A stretch of DNA of 64,000 nt, taken from assembly GCA_029844215.1 (NCBI GenBank), contig CM056728.1, positions 86,241,676 to 86,305,675 on the forward strand, in the 5' to 3' direction. This DNA comes from Przewalskia tangutica. Lineage: Eukaryota; Streptophyta; Magnoliopsida; Solanales; Solanaceae. This document shows, piece after piece, positions 55,127 through 64,000 of the stretch; the stretch's first letter is position 1; each line of letters starts with the position of its first letter. Below the pieces are notes generated by a model, which made no database searches, was not told the origin of the DNA, and saw only the letters and a list, made by a program, of their open reading frames with translations. Both the position numbers and the translations under genes were made by a program.

Positions 55127-57923
55127 TGTTACACCCCGTAGTTCCAGGGAATGTATATGAGGACGTACGTACGAGAAAACGACAGTAATGTTGGATAGAA
55201 AGAAAGATGTGATTTTTCGACGGAAAAGTTTCCGGGTTTTGTGAAGAAAAAAGGTTTGTTGATGGGAATTGGATTCCCAGATTTGGTATTTGGGCTTCTT
55301 GGATTATATTAGAATTATGAGATTTTATTTTCGGAAATGGTCACGTGACCCACTGAGAAATTTACTGCTTTGGGGCCCACTTTGTTTTTGAGATTTTCGG
55401 TATTTTGGATATTTTAAGACGAAATATTTTGGATTTAGCAGTGGGGCGACACGTGTCACCCCATGTGGCACCTTGGCCGACCGAGGATGCTTGTCTTGCC
55501 TCGTCCTCGCCGAAATGGCCATCACACTTGGCTTCCATTTTCGTTGGCCATGTGGTGTGGTGGGACCCACACACACATGGCACAATCTTGACCACACACT
55601 TGCATAGATCTTGACCCTTGAATTCTCTATAAATACCCCCTTTGTGCTAGACTTATTCTTCATCCACACTTAAGGTTTCCAAGGCAAAATACTCCCCTCC
55701 CTTTGTAGTATTCTCGTCCCCCTCCCCCACTTGTGTAGAAAATACTTCAAGTATTGTAGTATAATCCCAAATACCTTAGCCTAGTATCTCTAGTTGTATT
55801 CCAAAGTTATTTCAATACTAGAAGCCCGGAAATACCACTTTATTCCAATAGTCGCAAATGAAACCCTAGAGAAATCTTCATACCTTGGTTGAAGTGTTAA
55901 GAGAAGTTGTTTAGAAACTTCTAAGGGTCGCTTGGAGCGGGTTGGAGCGTAAGGATTTGGAGCTAAACGTTGCTCAGGATCGACTTATAATCTTGGATAA
56001 TTTTGGGCTTATCGAGGTAATGATCAGGTCCCCTATCAGAATTGGATATTACATATTGTAGTAGTTTAGAATTGAGTATAAGATATTTTGGAAGGATTAT
56101 TATAAAGGATTGAACTGTATTTACATTGGACTGTATTTACAGTAGACTTGTGTAGTATTATTGTGAAGCAGATTTGAACACGCCCTAGACGTAATCCTCG
56201 AGTTGTTGGCTCGTAGCGTGCCTCAGGGAGGTTATTTATGTGATCATGCGGGGTGGGAGGTGCCGAATTTTCCGTAGAATAAGGAATCGCTTACTTAGAA
56301 TATGCTACGAAGAGAACTAGAAGTTGATAGATGTATTGTGAATATTATGTGGATCTTCACGCGGCATACCGACTTGGCCATGGATTGCCAAGAGGTATGT
56401 GATTCTTCCTATACTCTTGAGCATGATTGTTGTGAACTATATAGTACGGTAGACGTACGTGTGTGAAATGAATTTTGTTTGTTTAAATATAAAGTGTTAT
56501 AATGGCTTTATGGGAAGTTAGTTATAACGACTTTATGAAGATAAAAGAAAGATTTGATTTTGAAAGCTAAACGACTTGATTTCGGAAAAGGAGAAGTAAC
56601 TTGATTTAAGTATAGGTTACTTGTTTTGAAAAGAGTAAGTTATTTGGGTTTTAAAGAGTATACTTGATGTTGTTTTAAAAGAAAAGCACTTGGTTTAAAA
56701 AGTATAGAGTACTTGATTTTAAAAGTCTTGTAAGATTTTTTACGAAGGTAAAGTAATTTGGTTTGAAAAGAAAACGTGTTTTTGATACTACGAGTATGCG
56801 TCCACTTTGAGTATTATCTGGTTATTTCTTTTGGACATACTGACACGTTGGATGGTCCACGAGTATGCGTCCACTTTGAGTATTATCTTGTTATTTCCTT
56901 TGGACATACTGACACGATGGATGGTCCACGCATGCGCCCGAGGATGGTTTCACGCCATGCTTATACCGAGGTAAGATGCCGGCATGCGGTCATTGTGAGA
57001 GTTATGTTGTTAGTCCATGGACCGCTAATCCATGAAGCTTGCCGCGCGACGAGCGATCACGGCTTGATTTGTACACGTGGTTACAGCACACTTTAGATAC
57101 TTGTTCGCCATTTCTCGTATCGGCAGGTTCGTAGATAGCTTAAGATACTTGCCACGGTCATATCTCGTGAGACGGTAGGCTATTAGACGCTTGCTTTAGA
57201 TACTTGCCTCGCCAATGCGTGGCTGGTTGGATCCAGTAGTTGGCTTCCGCACTTGCCCGTGAAGTTTTATGACTAGCCTTCTGATTGGTAGTGGCTATTC
57301 TACTCGCCCGATCGGTTTGACGACGCAGCGTGATCTAGTGTTCAGTTCACATACGGGTGTTGTTTTACATCATGTACGCCGGCTGAGGAATGAGTTCCAC
57401 GCATGATTGATATTATGGCGCGAGACCCATAGTTATGTGTGAGTGATCATTTTGGGGATATGTGTCCCCTTACTTGACATAATCACACTTATCGCAAAAT
57501 GGTTTTATAAAATGATGAAATGTGATTTCATTACGCATTTTTCGCCACATACTTGGTACCTGATCGACCTCCTTCGGGCCGTTCATGCCGCAGTAGAGGT
57601 ACACCGCTTGTTGATCCTCGCCATGTGGATCGCAGATCGTTAGGAAGCTCCGCTTCTCCGAGGCTTATCTTTTAGTATACCGTCATCAGGTACTTGTACA
57701 TTCAGGGGTATGGCGGGGCCCTGTCCCGTCATAGTTGTTGTTATATTCTTAGAGGTCTGTAGTACTGTTGTGGGCAGGGTTTGTAAAGGATTTTAACTGT
57801 TCGGTTTTACATATATGTATATACATGAAGGCGACCGTTTTTGGTTAGCCTGTTTTCTTATGTTGTCTCATGTTTCCTGTTTAAATTTTATTTCCGCTGA
57901 TTTTCTCTGATGTTGTTATCACT
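55127..57923 (+). repeat. 5' LTR of element G, interrupted by H
   Basis: 2797 bp from TGTTACACCCCG to TGTTATCACT, about 80 bp short of the expected end. TATA box at 55628-55635. Two repeats of about 71 bp (56795-56945) match those of LTR3, so G is closest to the A2 family. It lacks the 200-bp module. The rest of G lies beyond the window. Confidence 0.87.
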
Positions 57924-60900
57924 TGTTATACCCCGTATTTCCAGAGTATGTACGTGAGGGCGTACGTATAAAAATTTGAGCCTTAAAGATTTGGAAAGTT
58001 TCGAAAATTGTACACAAGTGCCGAAAAGAGTCGTTTTTCGACGAAACGTTTTACAAGACTTGCGAAGGGAAAATTCCGGCTATGTCATTTCTAATTTTTG
58101 CGGATTTTTCCGAGAGACGAAACATTTTGGACCAACGAGAGGGCGACACTTGTCACCCTCTAATTGGAGCACGTCTTGGGCGGTAATGGACGAAAGGGTG
58201 GGTGTAGTTGGTAGGATATTTTGTGCAAGTTGGTGTGGTAGATGGATAAGGTCCACATGGTCAAATCTTGGCCCTACACTTGCATGGCACTTGGCTTGAT
58301 CTTGGCCATTGGTTGGCCATTGCTTGACCTATAAATACCCCCTCTAAGTTGAAGACTTTCTTCATCCAAACTTGAGCATTTCTCTAAGTCTCACACTACT
58401 CCCTCCCTCTTGAGTTTCGTCCGCCACACCCCTCCTCGAGAGGCCTCACGAGCCTACCCCTAGCCTAGTTGTTTTCAGATAATACCCCCTTTGTGGTATA
58501 GAAATACTCTCCAAGTATTGTTTTAATGCCCAAATACTTTAGCCCAAATACCTTGTAGTACTTTCCAAAGTTACCTCTATACGTAGAGCCCGGAAATACT
58601 ACTATATTTCCTTAAGTCACAAAAACGAAACCCTAAGGAAAACCTTCATAATCGGTTGAAGTGTTAAGTAGAAGTTGCGTAGAACTTCTAAGGGTTGTTT
58701 GGAGCGGATTGGAGCACTCGGAGTGGGAGCTTAACGTTGCTCAGGAGCGACTTTATACTTGGATAATTTTGGGCTCATCGAGGTAAATACTATCATTCTT
58801 CTAGTGTAATTGCAAATTACATCGTAGTAGTATAGAAATGAATATAAGATTCATAAGAGAATTGAATCAGAATAGAAGGATATTACAGAATAGACTTGAA
58901 CTGAAATCACATCAGAAGAATAATATAGTAGAAGATTAAACTGTATTTACATAGGACTGTATTTACAGTAGACTGATAACCTTATTGGTTGAATGTTCTG
59001 CGAGTAGCATGAACTACTTGGAAGGTGGACAAGGCTAGCCGGGTTATAGCCGTGGAGCGTTTTGCTTATAGTCGATAATCGTCGCAAGGTATGTGATTCT
59101 TCCTATACTCTTGAGCATGATATTTTAAAGATATATATATATAGTACGGTAGACGTACGTGTGTTGATTGAACGTAATTGTACGGCAATGTCTTTTGACT
59201 TAAGCCTGAATAAAATATATATATATATAGTACGGTAGACGTACGTGTGTTGACAGAACGTAGTTGTACGGCAATGTCTTTTGACTTATGCCTGAATAAT
59301 AAGAATCTTGAAGTATTTCAAAAGAATTAATAAACCTTTTTGAAAGAAGAGTACTTGGTTTTAAAAAGAGTTATACTAGCTTTATGGGGAGTTAGGTATA
59401 ACATCTTAATAGAGGTAAAGAAAATGGTTTACTGATTTTAGAAGTTAAGAGACTTGATCTTAAAAGATAAGAGACGTAACTTAATTGAATTAATATGAAT
59501 TTTGTGTGAAACCTCATTCGTGAGTAATGAGTACTTGGTTTTTAAAAGGAATAACATTTTACTGATTTCGGAAATCAGAATGAGTATCGACAAACCACTG
59601 CAGCGTTAATAAAGGAAAATGTAATGAATAATGAAGTATTATTAAAACCAGCAGAAACCTCCATCTGCATAGAAGCTAAGATGAGACAAAATGATATTAC
59701 ATTTTCTAGATCATGGCTGCTTTAATAAATGGTTATAAACAAGAATAAACTGCTCACACATATGGCCTATGTTACTCAATTGTTTTAAAAGAAATTAAGA
59801 CATTGAACTATGAAACTTTTCTAAAAAGAGACTTGAGCAATTGAAATTAGGCAAACTGGAACTTTAGGGAAAAGAAAGGCATCGTTTTGTCTTAAATTGG
59901 TTTAAAACATAAAGTGTTATAACAGCTTTATGGGAAGTGAGTTATAACGACTTTATGAAAAAGGGTTTTATCATTGGTTTTAATGTGGTAACTTGACTTT
60001 AAAAAGAGAAGTGTTTTGGTCTAAAAAGAAGGCATGGTATTGCCTTGATTTGGTTTTAAAAAAGGAAAGTATGGAAGTTGTTTTGCTTTACTTAAAAGAT
60101 GTAAGTCACTCTATTTTTATACTACGGGTACCGGGTGACTTTTATAAAAGGAAGGGATCTCTTTAAAAGGAATTTAACGACGTAGTACTTTAGGTTAAAA
60201 CCCGGACTTTAACTTAAAATGAAAATACCTTGAGTTATGTATAACTTGCCTATGCTTGTTGTTGTGAAACTTGCCTATGCTTGTTGTGATAGCCTTTGTT
60301 GTGCAAGAATTGTGTTTCTATACTACCGCCTCTCGATGGAGGGCGGTTGACTTGTTGAGAACTTATTGGGACGTCAAGCGGGACGAGAAATTTCACCGCA
60401 CGCTCCTCTTGATAGTGTTATTTTTGCTAATCGCTTTGGACATACCGACACGATCGCAGCGCACTGCATGCTTCCATTTTGATTGCCGTCGTTGTTCCTT
60501 TTTGGACATATCGACACGATGCGTAGCGCACGGGTATGTTTCCATTTTGGATTGCTGTCTTATTATTTCCATTTTGGATTGCTGTCTTATTGTTTCCATT
60601 TTGGATTGCTGTCTTATTGTTTCCTTTTGGACATACTGACACGATGCGTAGCGCATGGGTATGCTTCCATTTTGATTGCTGTCTTGTTGTTTCCTTTTGG
60701 ACATACTGACACGATCGTAGCGCACGCATGCTTCCATTTTGGATTGTTAGTACGGCTTTGGCATCGTAGGACTTGGGGTTCGTGTACTTCGTGTTATCAT
60801 ATCATGATCGCCGGCAGTGAGGAAGGTAGTCCACGGGCATGATTGATGTTTTGGGCGTGAGACCCATAATTATATGTGTGTACTGTAGTTTGGTTATCAT

Positions 60901-61395
60901 ACATGTCTCCTGCTTTATATAGACTATTATGATTTCATTTACGATTTTTTTCGCCACATACTTGGTACCGCTGTTATCGACCTCCTTCGGGCCGCGTTCA
61001 TGCCGCAGTAGAGGTACATCTACCGTCGATCCCCGCTTTTAGGATCACCTTTCGCCGCTTTGGGAAGCTCGCTCTTCCTGAGGCTTATCTTTGTATGTTA
61101 CCCGAGTCCGTAGGTTCTTGTACATTCGTGGTATGGCGGGCCCCGTCCCGTCATAGTTGTCAGATAAATCTTAGAGGTCCAGAGTAATCGCTGTAAGGTG
61201 GTTGTAAGGATTATAATCGCTCAAATGTCTCTATATATATATATGCTGAAAGGCAACCGTTTTGGTTGGCCTGGTTTCTTTCATCTTGATCCATATCCTT
61301 TTATATGTTTAAAGTTTTTTATTTCCGCTGGTTTTCTCTGATGTTGTTTCACCAGGTGCCCGGTAAGGCACCATCACGCCCGTTCGGTCGTGACA
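57924..61395 (+). repeat. 5' LTR of element H
   Basis: TATA box at 58330-58337, donor-like sites at 58782/58783 and 59088/59089, a duplicated GTACGGTAGACGTACGTGTG segment (59120-59260), the 200-bp module (59575-59745) and a minisatellite (60440-60745). Frames across that array, on both strands, come from its repeat period. No gene. Confidence 0.92.
60440..60745 (+). repeat. Minisatellite in the H LTR
   Basis: Three 27-28 bp units of CCATTTTGGATTGCTGTCTT inside a higher-order unit with TTTGGACATACTGACACGAT and GCGTAGCGCA. The higher-order unit occurs about four times. Confidence 0.88.
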
Positions 61396-61399
61396 AAAG

Positions 61400-61411
61400 T
61401 GGTATCAGAGC
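61400..61411 (+). other. Primer-binding site, initiator Met tRNA (H)
   Basis: TGGTATCAGAGC, four bases after the LTR end at 61395. Confidence 0.95.
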
Positions 61412-61464
61412 AGTTAGTCCTCGGAAAGTGTCTACAGACCGTGTCTAGTAGAGTCTTGATTATC

Positions 61465-61484
61465 GATGTGTTGTGTACCACATC
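61465..61484 (+). other. Leader hairpin (H)
   Basis: Stem GATGTG / CACATC with six Watson-Crick pairs (G-U of the other copies replaced by A-T). The loop is TT-GTGTAC, which keeps only a 4-base palindrome. Confidence 0.55.
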
Positions 61485-61599
61485 TATAATCAGGAGGCTA
61501 TAGGACATTTAGGGTTGGTTTCCCTTCTTCTCATTCTGAGATCGTGCCTTAGAGCTGTGTTATAAGTTGGACCCTCCGACGCATTTCGTTTTACCGATT

Positions 61600-62739
61600 A
61601 TGCCTCCGCGCAAGGCAACCCGCCCGAAGCGGCAAGGCGAGGCGGAGTCGCGAGTAGAGCGGCAGCCTCTACAGAGACCACAAGACTGAGCCTCCATCCG
61701 CGATGCGGAGCGTAAGAGATGGGTTACAAGGAGCTGGCCCGATTAATGGCCGTGGTCAGGCGGACTTGTGGATAGCCGGACGCAGCGGCCCGATGCACCA
61801 TGGTTCACCCTAGATCGAGCAATGGAGGCTACGAGATTTTCTGCGATGTAACCCGCCAGAGTTTTATGGGTCGAGGCCTGAGGATGATCCGCAGGAGTTC
61901 ATCCGGCAGTTACAGCGGATCATGAGAGTGATCTAGGCATCGGAGACCGAGTCGGTGGTCCTAGGGTCGCGGCCGCGCGTGATACCGCAGTGATCCGTTT
62001 GATTCGCGAGTCGCCCCGGGAGAGAATGCACTTCCAGCCTTTTGTGACGAGTTCTCAAGGGCTTTTCTTGCACATTTCTTGCCTCAACATATGAGAGGGC
62101 TCGCCGGCATTTTTGGTGTTGCGGCGAACCGGCGTCTGGTTGGAGTACAATTTGGAGTTCGACTCATTGGCGTGACGTCCCGCATTAGTAGCTAGTATGG
62201 AGGATCGAGTGCACCGATATGTTCTGAGGCTCGATGATTGCCTAGCGAGAGTTGTTCGTGTAGCTCTTCACCGGCATGGACATTGCCCGCACGCAGCTTA
62301 TGCACTTGGATGTGAGGAGCGGAGAAATCGGCGGAATGACGAAGATCGCAGAAGAGGCCGTAAGCAGGGTCCTTTGGTAACTTTCGAGGCGGACCGCCTC
62401 AGCAGACTAGTTATGCGCCTCCGCCAGTACTGAGTGGTCCTCCACAGTCTTGTGGCACCGAGTATTCGAGGAGCAGGTCAGGGCTCCAAGGGTTCAGATT
62501 TTCGGGAGAGCAGGGGTGTTAGCCAGCTGAAGCCACCCCTACCTCGTTGTGGCCGCTGCGGTAGACTCCATAGTGGGGAGTGTCGTGCTAGTACGGGAGT
62601 TTGTTTTACATGCGGCGCAGGCCATTTTGCGAAACTGTCCGACCGAGGTAGCATCGGGCAGACAGCATCACGGATCTATGGCTGGTTCATCACCTTCATA
62701 CGCATGTACAGGCAGATCGTGATTAGAGTAAAGCGGTAG
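61600..62739 (+). pseudogene. Decayed gag of H
   Basis: ATG CCT CCG CGC AAG GCA ACC starts it, as in B. Recognisable words follow in shifting frames: the MGYKEL block, the DNA for PPEFYGSRPEDDPQEFIRQL (about 61850-61915), MEDRVHRYV (62197) and the Cys/His cluster CGRCGRLHSGEC with a damaged knuckle CFTCGAGHFAK, in which one residue is lost before the His. Length is 1140 bp against 1323 bp in B. Many lesions are one- to three-base deletions. Frames at 62197-62433 and 62434-62739 are fragments of this gene, not separate ones. Confidence 0.85.
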
Positions 62740-63490
62740 ATACAGGTATATCCTTACCCCTCTAAAGACTTGTATGTATTAATGTTATGATAATGTGTTA
62801 AGTGTTATGTTCGAATAACTTTGTGCTAAAATGTGATTTAGAAACCTGGTTAGTGAAAAAGGGTAAGCCTGGGGGTGAGAAAATGATGAACCTTAGAATA
62901 TTACAGTTGAGACCTTAGATGTAAGGCCGTCTTGAGTACAAGTTTTTGCAAGTGATCCTTGTCGGAGTGCATTTTATGCCTAGAATGTATTGTGTGATAA
63001 GTCCCTGGGTAGTGTGAAATGGAAGTGGTGGCTTTCATGACCTGTAGAGGTAAGATTGTTCCGGATCGGAAACAAGAGCTGTATGCGTTAAGTGGTTCGG
63101 TTTGGGGCCAGGTTGCCGGCCACCCCGCGGCATGCTTTGGGGTTGGGTCAATACCGGTGGTCCCGCCACCGGTAGGGCACGAGGGTGTTAGGCCCAAGTT
63201 TAGATGACCATCGTATGAGTTCGTGGATGCGTTCGACCAGAATCGGTTCGTGAAGGCCGAGGAATGGCCTTAAGGGAGATTGAGGCTAGTAAGATGACCA
63301 GGTTTGGAGGTGGTGACTCCAAAGTTTTGGGAACCGGCGATGGTGAAGTGCGCGACGATATCTTGGAAGAGTTCAAGTGTTCGAGAAGGGTACTACGAGT
63401 AAGGAAGGAAGAGAACGTGTGTTATTTCGTGGCCAGGCGTGGCGTTGGCAACTTGTTAGAAGAACTTCATCGTTATCCGTCTTAAGAAGG
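62740..63490 (+). other. Post-gag region of H
   Basis: A 73-codon sense frame (63264-63485) starts MALREIEASKMTRFGGGDSKVL and contains CSRRVLRVRKEENVC, closely matching A2. An antisense frame covers 62901-63197. No pol domain is present. Confidence 0.55.
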
Positions 63491-63525
63491 AACATTCGGG
63501 ACGAATGTTTCTAAGGAGGGGAGAA
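63491..63525 (+). other. 3' hairpin and polypurine tract of H
   Basis: AACATTCG-GGA-CGAATGTT (63491-63509), then AAGGAGGGGAGAA up to the LTR start at 63526. Confidence 0.9.
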
Positions 63526-64000
63526 TGTTATACCCCGTATTTCCAGAGTATGTACGTGAGGGCGTACGTATAAAAATTTGAGCCTTAAAGATTTGGCAAG
63601 TTTCGAAAATTGTACACAAGTGCCGAAAAGAGTCGTTTTTCGACGAAACGTTTTACAAGACTTGCGAAGGGAAAATTCCGGCTATGTCATTTCTAATTTT
63701 TGCGGATTTTTCCGAGAGACGAAACATTTTGGACCAACGAGAGGGCGACACTTGTCACCCTCTAATTGGAGCACGTCTTGGGCGGTAATGGACGAAAGGG
63801 TGGGGTGTAGTTGGTAGGATATTTTGTGCAAGTTGGTGTGGTAGATGGATAAGGTCCACATGGTCAAATCTTGACCCTACACTTGCATGGCACTTGGCTT
63901 GATCTTGGCCATTGGTTGGCCATTGCTTGACCTATAAATACCCCTCTAAGTTGAAGACTTTCTTCATCCAAACTTGAGCATTTCTCTAAGTCTCACACTA
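63526..64000 (+). repeat. 3' LTR of element H, first 475 bp
   Basis: Matches 57924-58398 almost exactly, including the TATA box near 63932-63939. The window ends inside it. Confidence 0.93.

Larger units (their letters stand above)
57924..64000 (+). mobile_element. Element H: TR-GAG element, 3' LTR cut by window end
   Basis: 5' LTR 57924-61395 (3472 bp), internal domain 61396-63525, and 3' LTR from 63526. Same family as B and C by its TGTTATACCCCGTATTTCC start. It interrupts the LTR of G after TCACT (57919-57923), the expected left target duplication. Confidence 0.92.

Noticed and set aside
60393..60737. Overlapping frames rich in repeated peptides on both strands
   Set aside because: They result from a 27-28 bp minisatellite in the H LTR. 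The repeat period creates open frames by chance.

Overview
The window is a solid block of plant long-terminal-repeat (LTR) retrotransposons nested inside one another. I see no host gene, tRNA, rRNA, CRISPR array or bacterial-type operon. The evidence for a flowering plant, probably a eudicot, is the plant initiator-Met tRNA primer-binding site (TGGTATCAGAGC) next to each complete LTR 3' end, Ty3/gypsy-type Gag proteins with a CCHC zinc knuckle, and polypurine tracts abutting TGTTA(C/T)ACCCCG LTR starts. The Gag sequence and the 3' end recall the Tekay/Del chromovirus group. The host family cannot be named from this window.

All elements follow one plan: a very long LTR (3.1-4.1 kb), a short leader, gag only, about 1 kb of non-gag sequence, a hairpin, a polypurine tract and the second LTR. 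The internal part (1.9-2.5 kb) is shorter than one LTR and has no protease, reverse transcriptase, RNase H or integrase. This is the TR-GAG type of non-autonomous element. It would need enzymes in trans, probably from a related autonomous Ty3/gypsy element outside the window. Only one gag is intact (element B, 440 aa).

Layout on the minus strand, left to right: LTR1 (1-2285, cut by the window edge), internal domain A1 (2286-4561), LTR2 (4562-6666 plus 16228-17304), internal domain A2 (17305-19755) and LTR3 (19756-22908). LTR2 is split by the complete element B (6667-16227, 5-bp target duplication ATAAT). The LTR1-LTR3 chain sits in an older LTR, Z (22909-25618). Element D follows (3' LTR 25619-28368 and 37079-38001, internal domain 38002-40483, 5' LTR 40484-43759). 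Its 3' LTR is split by plus-strand element C (28369-37078, target duplication GATTA).

The right third is all plus strand. Element E (43760-50172, a more diverged family) was inserted into the 5' LTR of D. Its 3' LTR breaks off at about 50172 against the remains of element F (50173-55126). G (55127-57923) is inserted in the 3' LTR of F, and H (57924 to the window end) in G.

The most interesting signals are: a hairpin in the leader between primer-binding site and gag whose 6-nt self-complementary loop is GTGCAC in most elements and GCGCGC in family E, like a retroviral dimer-initiation loop; a chimeric LTR2 that records recombination between two elements; a mutated TATA box in the promoter LTR of the only element with intact gag; two conserved splice-donor-like sites in the LTRs; and a segment of unrelated DNA in element C.
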